Source: Solidesulfovibrio aerotolerans
GTDB lineage: Bacteria; Desulfobacterota; Desulfovibrionia; Desulfovibrionales; Desulfovibrionaceae
Length of the DNA stretch: 64,000 nucleotides
Reading direction: 5' to 3'
Assembly: GCF_009856865.1 (NCBI RefSeq)
Contig: NZ_WVUD01000003.1
Location: forward strand, 124,001-188,000
The notes under the pieces are model-generated. The model was not told the origin of the DNA, did no database searches, and saw only the letters and a list, made by a program, of their open reading frames with translations. Within the stretch, counting starts at the first letter, position 1. Every line of letters begins with the position of its first letter. Of the stretch, positions 8,110 to 17,977 are shown piece by piece. Position numbers and translations under genes: made by a program.

Positions 8110-9567
8110 TTAAATATCCGCCCCAAGTTCCCGATACAGATTGATGTAGTTTTTGGCGGCCTTTTCCCAGGAATAATCCGCCCGCATGGCCCGCACCACC
8201 ATGGCCCGCCACGCCTCGGGCTGGTTCCACATTTCCAGGGCGTCCAGCACGGCCCGGTAAAACAGTTCCGGGTCGGTGTCGGAAAAGGTGAATCCCGTGG
8301 CCTGGGGATCGGGCCAGGGCACGATGGTGTCGCGAAGCCCGCCCACGGCCGTAGCCACGGGCGGGGTGCCAAAGCGCAGGGCATACATCTGGGTCAGGCC
8401 GCAAGGCTCGTAGCGCGAGGGCATGAGAAAGATGTCGGAGCCAGCCTGGATGCGGTGGGCCAAATCCTCGGTGTAGCCGATGCGAACAGCCAACTGGCCG
8501 GGATAATTCTCCATCATTTCGAGCAAAACGGCTTCGTAATCGAGGCTGCCTTCGCCAAGGACCACCACGGCGGCGTCCTTTTCCATGATGCGGCCCATGA
8601 TGTCGATGAGCAGATCAATGCCTTTCTGGTCGCGGATGCGGCCGATAAAGCCCAGGATGGGACGCTTTAAAAACCGGCGGTCCAGCCCCAGTTCGGCCAC
8701 GAGGTTGCGTTTGCAGATGTCCTTGCCGGACAGGTCATCGGGGCTGTAGGTGCTGGGCAGGTGTCGGTCGTTGATCGGGTCCCAGACGGTATAGTCTGCG
8801 CCGTTTAAGATACCGCGCAGTTGCGAGGACCGCTGGGACAGAATGCCTTCCAGGCCGCAGCCGAATTGCGGATAGAGGATTTCCAGGGCGTAGGTGGGGC
8901 TGACGGTGGTGATGATGTCGGAATAGGCGATGCCGGCCTTGAGCAGATTGAAATCGCCCCAGAATTCCGCGCCATGAATGCCCCAGGCTTCCTTGGGCAA
9001 GCCCGAATCAAAAAAGAGCCGCGAGGCGAACCGCCCCTGAAAGGCCAGGTTGTGGATGGTCATGACGGTCTTGGTGTTGCGCCAAAACGGAGCGGCCGGG
9101 CGCAAAAAGTGCAGATAGGCCGGGACCAGCGAGGCCTGCCAGTCATGGGCGTGGACAATGGCCGGCGCGCCGTCGAGGCGGCTGGCCCAGGCCATGGTGG
9201 CCCGGCAGAAAAAGATAAAACGTTCACAGTTGTCAAAATAATCGCCGTCATGGGTATTGTAATAGAAACGACGGTCGAAATATTCACCGCGCTGGACGAA
9301 ATAGACCGGCACGTCGTCGCAGGTCGCGGTGTAGATGTCGGCGGTGATGGGAGCCCAGGGATACCCGACGCGGCATTTGGAATAGATCAGCCGCAATTGA
9401 TGGTCGCCGTGATTGAGGCGGCCGTAATACGGGGCGATCAGGGCGACGTTGACGCCCTGGCGCTTGAGTTCCTTGGGCAGTGCCCCCATGACGTCTCCAA
9501 GACCGCCGGTCTTGGAGAAGGGATACATTTCCGAAGCGACAAAGAGGACCTTGTGATGAAACTTCAT
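8110..9567 (-). CDS. glgA: Glycogen synthase GlgA
   Basis: A 485-residue GT5 glycosyltransferase that adds glucose from ADP-glucose to the growing alpha-1,4-glucan. The N-terminal KTGGLGDV substrate loop lies near residues 19-26, and the C-terminal GT-B domain contains [19 protein letters not shown] and GGLRDTI. Length is normal. The start at 9567 (MKFHHKVLF) has AGGAG 4 nt upstream; in-frame extensions upstream lack a ribosome site. It is first gene of the glgA-glgB unit. Confidence 0.95.
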   Translation of the reverse strand: MKFHHKVLFVASEMYPFSKTGGLGDVMGALPKELKRQGVNVALIAPYYGRLNHGDHQLRLIYSKCRVGYPWAPITADIYTATCDDVPVYFVQRGEYFDRRFYYNTHDGDYFDNCERFIFFCRATMAWASRLDGAPAIVHAHDWQASLVPAYLHFLRPAAPFWRNTKTVMTIHNLAFQGRFASRLFFDSGLPKEAWGIHGAEFWGDFNLLKAGIAYSDIITTVSPTYALEILYPQFGCGLEGILSQRSSQLRGILNGADYTVWDPINDRHLPSTYSPDDLSGKDICKRNLVAELGLDRRFLKRPILGFIGRIRDQKGIDLLIDIMGRIMEKDAAVVVLGEGSLDYEAVLLEMMENYPGQLAVRIGYTEDLAHRIQAGSDIFLMPSRYEPCGLTQMYALRFGTPPVATAVGGLRDTIVPWPDPQATGFTFSDTDPELFYRAVLDALEMWNQPEAWRAMVVRAMRADYSWEKAAKNYINLYRELGADI

Positions 9568-9733
9568 CGCTCTCCTCGGCATGGCCGGTTGCGTTCCCTG
9601 ACGGCAAGGCGGGGCATCCCTGTCCGCTCGTCCGTCTTTGATGGCAGGCTGTCCGCTGACAATGCCGATGCGGCGACTCCGGGAGCACATCCCGCCCGAC
9701 ATGGCGACAGCCTATAACAAACTTGCGCCGCCG

Positions 9734-10201
9734 TCACCGCGCATGCGGATTGATCTGTTTTAAATAATTCTCGTAATCATTGAGGATACGGGCATGATCA
9801 AAGCATATCGGACTGGGCCACTGGCCGAGGGGAAAAACGCCCACGCCCTTGGCGTCATCGCCGGCGGCCAATTCGTCCGGGTCCACGGCCTGGGCAATGT
9901 AGACAACGCTTAAGGTGTGGTGGCGGGGATCGCGGGCCGGGTCGGAATAGACGCCGAGCAGCCCCGTCAGTTCCACGGTAAGCCCGGTTTCCTCTTTGGC
10001 CTCGCGAATGGCCGCAAGCTCCGCCGGCTCGCCGTAATCGACGAAACCGCCGGGCAAAGCCCAGCCATGGGGTTCGTTTTGGCGTTCGACCAGCACCACG
10101 CCGCGCCCGGGAATGTGGATCAACGCATCCACCGTAGGCACGGGATTGCGGTAATGGACAATGGGATGGCCGCACTGGGGACACGGTTTGACGAGGGACA
10201 T
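9734..10201 (-). CDS. Nudix hydrolase
   Basis: A 155-residue Nudix protein. The Nudix box is complete ([11 protein letters not shown], then REAKEETGL) near residues 51-73. An N-terminal CPQCGHP suggests a small metal-binding lead, as in ADP-ribose or NADH pyrophosphatase-like members. It probably hydrolyses a nucleoside diphosphate linked to another group; substrate unknown. The ATG at 10201 follows GGAG at 9 nt. It is divergent from the GT9 gene. Confidence 0.9.
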   Translation of the reverse strand: MSLVKPCPQCGHPIVHYRNPVPTVDALIHIPGRGVVLVERQNEPHGWALPGGFVDYGEPAELAAIREAKEETGLTVELTGLLGVYSDPARDPRHHTLSVVYIAQAVDPDELAAGDDAKGVGVFPLGQWPSPICFDHARILNDYENYLKQINPHAR

Positions 10202-10330
10202 GGGCACAGTCTCCGTGAAAGATGCGGGACACTTTCCCCGGGAGAGGCGGCAAAATGCCCGTCCTTTCCGGGAAAGAAGTCTCAAGCGTTTATAAAGAAA
10301 CGTCTTTTTCCATTACCGAGAGTACGCGAA

Positions 10331-11251
10331 ATGCAAACCCCTGACAAGATCGTTTTGGAACATGCCGGTGCGCTTGGGGATTTTTTCTTGGCCTGGCCGG
10401 TTTTCCTGTCTGTGCTGCGCCACTTCCCCGGCATCCCGGCCCATTTCGCCGTGCGCCCGTCCCTGGCCGGCTACCTTTCCCCCCTGGCCACGCCCTGCCC
10501 GCCCGAGATCCGCCGGGGCCTGGACGCCCGATTTCAGGGGAACGGCTGGCCCGATGTCCTGCAAAACGTTTTGGTGGTTCGCCCGGGACTGGCCGCCCGT
10601 CCGCCAGGAGTGCAGGCACCGCAGTTTCTGTTTCTGCACGGGGTCGTGCCCGGCTCGGCGGCTTCGCCCCGCGACCTCTATAAGGATGCCCTGGCCCGGT
10701 GCGGCATTGCCTTTGCCGCTGATTACCGCGAAACATTTCAGGCGCTGTTCGGCCGTCCTGGGCCGCACGGCGACACCGTGCTGCTTTTCCCGGGTGCCGG
10801 CCATGCCGACAAGGGCTGGCCCCTGGCCCGCTTTGAAGCCCTGGCCAGCCTCCTAACCCGCAACGGCCTGCGGCCCGTCTTTGTGCTGGGGCCGGCGGAA
10901 CTGGAACGCGGCGTGGCCCCTTTGGCCGGCGAGACACTTGCCCCGGCCAGTGTGGAAGCGCTCTCGGCGGCCCTAAGAGCTGCGCGCTGCGTCATCGGCC
11001 CGGACTGCGGCCCGTTGCATCTGGCCGGGCTGCACGGCGTTGCCGGCGTGGCGCTTTTCGGTCCCACCGCACCGCGCCAGTGGGGACCGCAGGGATTGGC
11101 CATCGTCACGGCCGACCTGCCCTGCTCGCCGTGCGTCGGGGTGACGTCCGGGGAATTTGCCGCTGCCTGCCCCCGCCCGCTGCCGTGCCTGGCCGGCATT
11201 GCGGTCGACACGGTCTGGGAGCAGGCGCAGGAGGTATTGGCGTTAGGGTGA
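10331..11251 (+). CDS. Glycosyltransferase family 9 (heptosyltransferase-like)
   Basis: A 306-residue GT-B enzyme of the ADP-heptose:LPS heptosyltransferase family. N-terminal LEHAGALGDFFLAWPV is the typical start. The C-terminal donor-binding region holds PGAGHADKGWPL and CGPLHLAGLHGVAGVALFGPT. It probably acts at the inner membrane in LPS core or another surface glycan. No other LPS core genes adjoin it. The ribosome site before the ATG is weak. Confidence 0.85.
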   Translation: MQTPDKIVLEHAGALGDFFLAWPVFLSVLRHFPGIPAHFAVRPSLAGYLSPLATPCPPEIRRGLDARFQGNGWPDVLQNVLVVRPGLAARPPGVQAPQFLFLHGVVPGSAASPRDLYKDALARCGIAFAADYRETFQALFGRPGPHGDTVLLFPGAGHADKGWPLARFEALASLLTRNGLRPVFVLGPAELERGVAPLAGETLAPASVEALSAALRAARCVIGPDCGPLHLAGLHGVAGVALFGPTAPRQWGPQGLAIVTADLPCSPCVGVTSGEFAAACPRPLPCLAGIAVDTVWEQAQEVLALG

Positions 11252-11469
11252 CGAGATGATCCCATACCCACGAAAGCGGAAAAAGGCGAACATCGGTCAA
11301 ATCAAAAACAAACGCCGCCACCTCGCTGGTTTCCACACCGACGCCAGGGGGAGAAGGCGAACAGGCTTGCGGCCACATTCCGAAATCCGTATCAACTTCC
11401 GCAAGCTGGTCAGAGACAGCCTCGCCGTAACCGGCTCTTTCATCTCGGAACCCATCGCGAGGACACCGT
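11252..11469. other. Intergenic region before the DUF2157 gene
   Basis: 218 bp. GAGG 7 nt before the ATG at 11470 is a ribosome site. No terminator for the GT9 gene, RNA gene or further reading frame could be recognised. Confidence 0.35.
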
Positions 11470-12510
11470 ATGCAGGTCAGCAAACGCGAAGCGAAATTTC
11501 TGCGCCGGGCCATTGTCGAATGGCAACACACGCAACGCCTTGACCCTGAAACCGCACAGCGTCTTACCGATGACATTGCCGTCATCCCGTTCGACTGGAA
11601 AGCCCTTGGCAAGTATTCCTTTCTGCTCTCGATCATCTGCATCATCATCGCGCTTGTTGCAGTTATCAGCGACGATTATCTGCGAGAGCTCCTGCACGTC
11701 CTTTTCAATGCGCCACCGCTGGCCAAATGCGCCGGCATGGCGGCCACGGCCGGGGCCATTTTTACGTTTGGCCTGCGTCGGCGGGGCAAATATCCTGACA
11801 AGAGCTTCAGCAACGAAGCGATATTCTTTCTTGGCGTTTTAGCCGTGGCCGGGGCCGTGTACCAACTCGGTCTGGCTCTGGGCAAGGACAGCGGCCATTT
11901 TTCCCTGCTCATCCTGCTGTCGTGCTTGATCTATGGCGTGCTGGGCTATTTTTTCCGCTCTGGGCTCATCTGGCTTTTTGCCCTGCTTTCGCTGGGGGGC
12001 TGGCTTGGGGCCGAGACCGGCTATGCTTCGGGCTGGGGGGCCTACTACCTGGGCATGAACTACCCGCTGCGCTTTACCCTTTTTGGCGGCCTGCTCACGG
12101 CGGCGGGACTCGCCCTGCAAAGCCAGGAAAAGCTGCGGCCGTTCCAGCACACCACCCTGGTCATGGGCCTGCTTTATCTGTTCATTGCCCTGTGGATACT
12201 CTCCATATTCGGCAACCATGGCGATGAGGAGACTTGGGCGCGGGTCAAGCAGATCGAACTGTTTCACTGGTCGCTGCTATTCGCCCTTGCTGCCGGCTGG
12301 GCCATCTATTACGGCCTGCGCCACGACAACACCACGGTCAAGGGATTCGGCCTCACCTTTCTCTTTCTCAACTGCTACACGCGATTTTTCGAATTCTTTT
12401 GGGATTCCACCAACAAGGTTATTTTCTTCGTATTGCTCTCGGTCAGTTTCTGGGGACTGGGCCATGTGGCGGAGAAGTTGTGGCGACTTGGGGAGAAAAG
12501 GCAGGCGTAG
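11470..12510 (+). CDS. DUF2157 domain membrane protein
   Basis: A 346-residue integral membrane protein. The N-terminal 45 residues are soluble (a short helical DUF2157-type segment with DWKALGKYSF), followed by about nine hydrophobic segments (for example FLLSIICIIIALVAV). The C-terminus is basic. The function of DUF2157 proteins is unknown. Its stop codon is 6 bp from that of the convergent TsaC-like gene, leaving no room for separate terminators. Confidence 0.8.
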   Translation: MQVSKREAKFLRRAIVEWQHTQRLDPETAQRLTDDIAVIPFDWKALGKYSFLLSIICIIIALVAVISDDYLRELLHVLFNAPPLAKCAGMAATAGAIFTFGLRRRGKYPDKSFSNEAIFFLGVLAVAGAVYQLGLALGKDSGHFSLLILLSCLIYGVLGYFFRSGLIWLFALLSLGGWLGAETGYASGWGAYYLGMNYPLRFTLFGGLLTAAGLALQSQEKLRPFQHTTLVMGLLYLFIALWILSIFGNHGDEETWARVKQIELFHWSLLFALAAGWAIYYGLRHDNTTVKGFGLTFLFLNCYTRFFEFFWDSTNKVIFFVLLSVSFWGLGHVAEKLWRLGEKRQA

Positions 12511-12516
12511 GATCTC

Positions 12517-13155
12517 TTAGCCGCTTACGAGCTGATACCCGGCCGCTTCAAGCATTGCCGCCGCCGTCGCCCCCTGGCGAAAAATCCGCAGCCGCCGCCC
12601 GCCGAGCAACCCCGCAACTGTCGAGGCCGGGCCGCCGGCCGGGGGCATTCCTGCCGTTACGAGTCCGTCGGCCGCAGCCACCACCGCCGGATCAAGCTCG
12701 CCCGGCACGGCCGCCGGCGCGCCGCCGCTGACATTGGCGCTGGTGGCAACCAGCGCCCCGCCGGCCAAGCGGCACAGCGCAGCCGCAGTCTCGTGCGGCG
12801 TAAAGCGCACCGAGGCCCGGCCCAGCGCGTCCTTGACCAGCCCCGGCAGACTGGCCCGGCACGGCACCACCAGCGACAGCGGTCCGGGCCAGAACCGGTC
12901 GGTCAGCGTGGTAAAATCCTCGCCCAACGGCCCGGCCAGAAAACCGTCGGGCAATACGGCGGCGAGCTGGGCCATGTCACCCACCAGCAGCGGCAAGGGC
13001 TTGGCGGCCGGGCGGGCCTTGATGGCCGCAATGCGGGCCAGGGCCGCCGCATCGGTTGCCAGCGCGCCCAAGGCGAAATAGGTTTCCGTCGGATAGACGA
13101 TACAACCGCCGCCGCATACTATCTGTGCTGCTGCGGCAAGTGTGCTCGACTGCAT
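12517..13155 (-). CDS. L-threonylcarbamoyladenylate synthase (TsaC/Sua5/YrdC family)
   Basis: A 212-residue YrdC-domain protein that probably makes threonylcarbamoyl-AMP from Thr, bicarbonate and ATP for the t6A modification of ANN-decoding tRNAs. Motifs are IVYPTETYFALG, KARPAAKPLPLLV, and SVRFTPHETAAALC followed by VATSANVSG. The length fits the short TsaC type rather than Sua5. The SD before the ATG is weak. Some desulfovibrios encode more than one YrdC protein, so it may be a paralogue. Confidence 0.87.
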   Translation of the reverse strand: MQSSTLAAAAQIVCGGGCIVYPTETYFALGALATDAAALARIAAIKARPAAKPLPLLVGDMAQLAAVLPDGFLAGPLGEDFTTLTDRFWPGPLSLVVPCRASLPGLVKDALGRASVRFTPHETAAALCRLAGGALVATSANVSGGAPAAVPGELDPAVVAAADGLVTAGMPPAGGPASTVAGLLGGRRLRIFRQGATAAAMLEAAGYQLVSG

Positions 13156-13267
13156 GGGGACTGCCGCCTTTTGGCCCGTTTAGGCCTGGGATCGGGATTG
13201 GACTTCCGGCATGGGTCCGGGTAGTTGCGGGAGACAACCTAGCACCAACGCGCCAAAGGGAAAAGCC

Positions 13268-14944
13268 ATGCCCATCGATCCGCGCCGCATCGCCGTGGCA
13301 CCACTGCCGCTGCCGGGGCCGCAATTTCTGGCCGGCATCTTAAACGCCCTGCCCATCTGGGCGCTGACTTCCCAGCAAAAGGAACTGCGCCTGTCCCTGG
13401 CCGGTCTGCTCCTGGCCCAGGGGGCAGGCCAGCCCGATTGCGCCGCTGCCGCCAAGGGCCTGCTGGCCTATGCCGGCCAAATCGATCCCTTTGACGCGCC
13501 AAGTCTGGCCCTGCTCGCCCAGACCCAGGCCCAGACCCCTTTTCTGCCACCCCGGGCCGCCGCCATGGCCAGCCTGCTGGCCGGAATGCCGCAACCGGCC
13601 GACGACGTCTCCTACGAGGCCATCGCGGCCAGCGGCGATGCCGATCTTTTTATTCGCTATCTGGAAGTGTCCTGCCGCGACCGCGTCGCCGGTCTGGCCC
13701 GGCTGGCCCCGGCCTTTGCCGGCCTGTGCCGCCTGCCCGACCCCCAACTGGCCGAGCGGCTGCTTGCCGAGTTTGCGCCCGTGCTCCCGCCATCGCTTTT
13801 CGCCCGGCTGGCCGCCGAATTTGCCGTGTTGCGCCTGTCCCCGGAAATCGCCCTGGACCGCCTCGCCACCCTTGACGCCGATGTCTGGGGCCTTTTCGTC
13901 GCCCTCGCCACCTCCCACTGCCTGGACCGCCTGGGCGACCGGGAAGGAGCGCTCAGCGCCTGTCTGACGGCCCGGCGCGTTTTGCCCTATCATGTCAATC
14001 TGACGCTTCGCGCCTTCGAACTGGCCAAGCCCGTTACCGTGCCGCCCCCGGCCAAGGCCGGCGAAGTTGCCGTGTGCCTGTATTCGCTTAATAAGGCCGA
14101 GCTGTTTTACGACTGCCTGACCCACCTGGCCGCGACCGATCTCGGCGAGGCAATGGTGGCGGTCCTGGACAACGGTTCCACCGATGCAACGCCAGACATG
14201 CTGGCCGGGATGGCCGCCCGGTTCCCGGCCGGGCGGTTCGTCAGCGTGCGCCTGCCCGTCAATATCGGCGCGCCAGGAGCCCGCAACTGGCTCCTGGCCC
14301 TGCCCGAAGTGGCGGCTTGCACCCATGTCGCCTTCCTGGACGACGACGCCTTCCCGCAACGCGACTGGCTTTCCCGCCTGCTGGCCACGGCCCGGGACAA
14401 TCCCATGGCCGGGGCGGTTGGCTGCGCCATTAACGATCTGGACGCGCCGCGCGACCACCAGTCCGCCGATTTCAACCTTTTCCCGCCAAACATGGGCCAG
14501 CCGACCATGGCCGAGGCCAAGGAGCGGCTGTTTGTCTGTGAAGCCTGCCGGGGTGCTGCGGATTTGAGCCTGTTCGCCTATACCCGCCCCTGCCTGTCCG
14601 TGTCCGGCTGCTGCCATCTGCTTTCGCGCCAAGCCCTGACAAAGGCCGGTCCGTTTGACATCCGATTTAATCCCACCCAGTTCGACGATCTCGAACGCGA
14701 CATCCGCTCGTTTCTGGCCGGCCATCCCTGCGTGTACGACGGCACCGTGCGCGTGGGGCACAAGCAAGGCTCCAGTCTGGCCAAGGCCCAGACGCAAGCG
14801 CAAGTGAGCCAGGTGCTGGGCAATAAGATCAAGCTGGAATACGCCGTGTCCGACGCCGACGCCGACCGCCTGTGGCGCGAGAATCTGGCCCTTCTTGGGC
14901 GCGATCTGCTGGAAAAAGCCCAGGTGGTGGAAGGACTCGCTTAA
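13268..14944 (+). CDS. Glycosyltransferase family 2 with long helical N-terminal region
   Basis: 558 residues. Residues 1 to about 255 are alanine/leucine-rich and helical with no recognised family. From about 265 a GT2 (GT-A) domain begins (VAVCLYSLNKAELFYDCL), with VLDNGSTDAT and a DDD metal-binding site in FLDDDAFPQRDW. The acceptor region includes GPFDIRFNPTQFDDLERD. It probably transfers sugars to a surface glycan or protein. AAAGGG lies 7 nt before the ATG. Its TAA stop lies within the same TTAA as the stop of the convergent permease gene. Confidence 0.82.
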   Translation: MPIDPRRIAVAPLPLPGPQFLAGILNALPIWALTSQQKELRLSLAGLLLAQGAGQPDCAAAAKGLLAYAGQIDPFDAPSLALLAQTQAQTPFLPPRAAAMASLLAGMPQPADDVSYEAIAASGDADLFIRYLEVSCRDRVAGLARLAPAFAGLCRLPDPQLAERLLAEFAPVLPPSLFARLAAEFAVLRLSPEIALDRLATLDADVWGLFVALATSHCLDRLGDREGALSACLTARRVLPYHVNLTLRAFELAKPVTVPPPAKAGEVAVCLYSLNKAELFYDCLTHLAATDLGEAMVAVLDNGSTDATPDMLAGMAARFPAGRFVSVRLPVNIGAPGARNWLLALPEVAACTHVAFLDDDAFPQRDWLSRLLATARDNPMAGAVGCAINDLDAPRDHQSADFNLFPPNMGQPTMAEAKERLFVCEACRGAADLSLFAYTRPCLSVSGCCHLLSRQALTKAGPFDIRFNPTQFDDLERDIRSFLAGHPCVYDGTVRVGHKQGSSLAKAQTQAQVSQVLGNKIKLEYAVSDADADRLWRENLALLGRDLLEKAQVVEGLA

Positions 14945-16083
14945 TCCAGCGTCTGGCGGTAGCGCTTGATCCCAAGTCCCAAAGAGGCGAACAGGAAAAG
15001 GCCAATGGGCCACATGTGCGGCGCGATATCCACAAAGGTGTTGCCTTTGAGCACGATTCCCCGCACCACCCGCAGATAGTGCGTGAGCGGCAGCACCGAG
15101 CCGATCCACTGCGCCCATTCCGGCATGCCCTGAAAGGGAAACATGAACCCCGAAAGCAGGATCGACGGCAGAAAGAAGAAAAACGACATCTGCACGGCCT
15201 GCAACTGGTTCTGGGCAATGGTTGAAAAGGTGATCCCAACGCCTAAATTGGCGGCAATAAACGGGAAAGACACCAGAAAAAGCAGCGGCAGGCTGCCGAT
15301 GACCGGCACTTTAAAAAGTGTCATGGCCGCAATGATAATAAGCCCCATCTGGATATACCCCACCACAATATAGGGCAGCATCTTGCCCAGCAGCACTTCA
15401 ACCGGTCGCACCGGCGTAATGAGCAGATTCTCCATGGTGCCGCGCTCGCGCTCGCGGGTGATGGCCAACGAGGTGATGATGACCAGGGTCATGGTCAGGA
15501 CCACGCCCATGAGTCCGGGCACGATGTTATACTGGGTGACAGCTTCGGGATTGTAGCGGGCGTGCAGGCGCAGCTCCACCGGCCCGTTGGCCGGGCGCAG
15601 GGCTATTAACGGGCCGGTGAGGTCGCGGGTAAAGGCATCGGTTGCGGCCTGGCGGATGGCGGACACGGCATTGGAGGTGGCGGACGGATCGGTGGCATCG
15701 GCTTCGAGCAGCACCACCGGCCGGTCGCCCCGGGCCAGATCGCGGCCGAAGTTGACGGGAAAGGTCACCACGAACTGGATGCGCCCCAGCCGCAGCAGTT
15801 CGTCGGCCTCGGCTTCCGTGCCGATCGCCTGGGTGAATTTAAAATAGCTGCTGTTTTGCATCGCCATGGCCATATCGCGGGAAAAGACCGACCGGTCGTT
15901 GTCGAGGATGGCCGTGGGCAGATTTTTGGGGTCGGAATTGATGGCGTAGCCAAAAAGGATGAGTTGGAGCAGCGGAATGCCCACCATCATGCCAAAGGTC
16001 ACCCGGTCGCGGCGCATCTGGGTGAATTCCTTGGATACCATGGCCGCGAAGCGAATCAGGGAAAACGTGACGATGCGGGCCAT
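14941..16083 (-). CDS. ABC-2 type transporter permease
   Basis: A 380-residue permease of the YhhJ/YbhR type. It has an N-terminal membrane anchor (GMMVGIPLLQLILFGYAI), a large periplasmic domain (residues about 55-180), then five C-terminal membrane segments with the ABC-2 signature (ITRERERGTMENLLITPVRP). With the ATPase and HlyD protein it should export drugs or other hydrophobic compounds. The ATG shares one base with the ATPase stop (TGATG), giving translational coupling. Confidence 0.92.
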   Translation of the reverse strand: MARIVTFSLIRFAAMVSKEFTQMRRDRVTFGMMVGIPLLQLILFGYAINSDPKNLPTAILDNDRSVFSRDMAMAMQNSSYFKFTQAIGTEAEADELLRLGRIQFVVTFPVNFGRDLARGDRPVVLLEADATDPSATSNAVSAIRQAATDAFTRDLTGPLIALRPANGPVELRLHARYNPEAVTQYNIVPGLMGVVLTMTLVIITSLAITRERERGTMENLLITPVRPVEVLLGKMLPYIVVGYIQMGLIIIAAMTLFKVPVIGSLPLLFLVSFPFIAANLGVGITFSTIAQNQLQAVQMSFFFFLPSILLSGFMFPFQGMPEWAQWIGSVLPLTHYLRVVRGIVLKGNTFVDIAPHMWPIGLFLFASLGLGIKRYRQTLD

Positions 16084-17000
16084 CAGGTCACCGCCTTACG
16101 CATGAGGCTGATAAAGACCTCTTCGAGGTTGGAGGGAATCTGGCGCAGGGTCAGCGGCGGGGCAGCATACGGGGCCAGACTGTGGGCCAGGACATCAGCC
16201 TCGCGGCCGCTGACGTGCAGGGTGATGCCAAAGGCCACCACCTGCTCAACACCCGGCAGGCCGCGCAACCGGTCGATCAGGCCGTACAGTTGCGGGCCGG
16301 CAATTTCGTAAGTGACCAGCCCTTCGGCCGCAACGACCTGGGCCACCGTGCCGGTGGCCAACAAATGCCCGTAGGCAATGTAGGCCAGACGATGGCAGCG
16401 CTCGGCTTCATCCATATAATGAGTGGAAATAAGGGCTGTTATGCCCTCACCGGCCAGTTTGTGGACCTCGTCCCAGAAATCGCGCCGGGCCATGGGATCG
16501 ACCCCGGCAGTGGGTTCGTCCAGAAGCAGGAGCTGCGGTTCGTGGATCATGCAGGCGGACAGGGCCAGCCGCTGCTTCCAGCCGCCGGACAGGGTGCCGG
16601 CCAACTGGTCGCGAAACCGGCCAAGGTTCATGCGCCCGATGGTGCGGTCAATGGCCGCGCTGCGATTGGCCACACCGTACATGCGACTGATGAAATCGAG
16701 ATTTTCCCGCACGGTCATATCGTCATAGAGGGAAAATTTCTGGGACATATAGCCGACATGGGGCTTTATCAGCTCGGCCTGGGTGCGCACGTCAAAACCA
16801 AGGCAGGTGCCCTGCCCGTCGTCGGGCCGCAACAGCCCGCACAACATGCGGATAAACGTGGTCTTGCCCGAGCCGTTGGGGCCTAAAAAGCCGTAGATCT
16901 CCCCCCTGCCCACCTGCATGTCGAGGTGGTCCACCACGGTTTTATGGCCAAAGACCTTGGTCAGGCCGGTCACGTCAATGACCGGGGGCGACGGATTCAC
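16083..17000 (-). CDS. ABC transporter ATP-binding protein (efflux)
   Basis: A 305-residue ATPase with Walker A GPNGSGKTT, Q-loop YMSQKFSLY, signature LSGGWKQRLAL, Walker B LLLLDEPTAGVDP and H-loop ISTHYMDEAERC, like the YbhF/CcmA group. The GTG start at 17000 overlaps the hlyD-like stop codon as GTGA, which decides the start over longer upstream reading. It is the motor of the adjacent ABC-2 export system. Confidence 0.93.
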   Translation of the reverse strand: MNPSPPVIDVTGLTKVFGHKTVVDHLDMQVGRGEIYGFLGPNGSGKTTFIRMLCGLLRPDDGQGTCLGFDVRTQAELIKPHVGYMSQKFSLYDDMTVRENLDFISRMYGVANRSAAIDRTIGRMNLGRFRDQLAGTLSGGWKQRLALSACMIHEPQLLLLDEPTAGVDPMARRDFWDEVHKLAGEGITALISTHYMDEAERCHRLAYIAYGHLLATGTVAQVVAAEGLVTYEIAGPQLYGLIDRLRGLPGVEQVVAFGITLHVSGREADVLAHSLAPYAAPPLTLRQIPSNLEEVFISLMRKAVT

Positions 17001-17977
17001 TGGGGGCCTGCGCCGACCGCAGGGTCCAGGGACACATCGATGGGCTGGCCGGGATGCAGGCGCACGGCGTCGGCCGGGGTAAAATCCGCCTCGACCATGA
17101 TGACGAGTTTTTCCCGAAACCCCTGGCTGTAGATCACCGGCGGCGTGTATTCGACCTGGGGGGCGATATAGCGGATGGTCGCGGCCACCGGTTCGGCCCC
17201 GCCGTCCCAGGCCACCCGCACCGGGCTGCCCACAGCCAGCCGGCCGGCCACGGCTTCGGGCAGGAAAAAGCGGGCCTTGATGTTGGCGTCGGGGAGCAGC
17301 ACCACCACCGGACTGCCCGCCGCCACCCATTCGCCCTGGTAGTGCAGGGTATCAAAGACCACCCCGGCCACCCCGGCCGACTGGCGCATCTGGTCGAGAT
17401 TCCAGCGGGCCTGCCCAACAGTTGCCCGGGCAGCGTCCACGGCATCGGCCGCCGCCGTGATCTGATCGATGCGGCTGGGCAGCCGGCCCGTGGCCAGTTT
17501 GGCTTCCAATTCCTTGACTTGATGCTTGTCCCGGACGTTGGTCGTGCGCACGGTGTCGAGCTCTTCCTTGGCGATGGTGGCCGAGGCGTAGAGCTTGACG
17601 CGGCGCTCGTATTCCAGGCGCGACAGTTCGTGGGACGCCTCGGCCCGGCGCAGATCGGCCAGAATCTGGTCGATTTCTTCGGGCCGCAGTCCTTTTTTCT
17701 TGTCGTCCAGGGTGGCCTCGGCCTGGCGCAGATCGGCCTCGGCCAGGGCCAGCCCCTGGGCCTCGTAGGCGTGTTCCAGCGCGTAGAGCGGCTGCCCGAC
17801 GGCCACCCGCTCTCCCCGGGAAACCAGCAAGGCGTCCAACCGTCCGGCCAGTTTGCCGGCCACGTAGACAAAGTCCCCTTCCACATAGCCCTGGTAGGTC
17901 GTGGGGCCGGGCTGGTCGCAGCCGGCCAGGCCCACGGCCAGGGCCAAAGCCGCAGCCAACAGTGTCAATCGATGCAT
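16997..17977 (-). CDS. HlyD-family periplasmic adaptor, lipoprotein
   Basis: A 326-residue membrane-fusion protein. The signal peptide ends in a lipobox (AVGLAGC), so it is probably a lipoprotein anchored to the inner membrane and projecting into the periplasm. A split biotinyl-lipoyl domain (GYVEGDFVYVAGKLAGRL...) flanks a long helical hairpin (residues about 75-190), followed by a beta-barrel. It resembles YhiI/YbhG adaptors paired with YbhFSR exporters. It overlaps tetR upstream by 13 bp and the ATPase gene by 4 bp. Confidence 0.92.
   Translation of the reverse strand: MHRLTLLAAALALAVGLAGCDQPGPTTYQGYVEGDFVYVAGKLAGRLDALLVSRGERVAVGQPLYALEHAYEAQGLALAEADLRQAEATLDDKKKGLRPEEIDQILADLRRAEASHELSRLEYERRVKLYASATIAKEELDTVRTTNVRDKHQVKELEAKLATGRLPSRIDQITAAADAVDAARATVGQARWNLDQMRQSAGVAGVVFDTLHYQGEWVAAGSPVVVLLPDANIKARFFLPEAVAGRLAVGSPVRVAWDGGAEPVAATIRYIAPQVEYTPPVIYSQGFREKLVIMVEADFTPADAVRLHPGQPIDVSLDPAVGAGPQ

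Noticed and set aside
6907-8670. 587-residue plus-strand reading frame
   Set aside because: Antisense shadow of glgB and glgA; composition is not protein-like.
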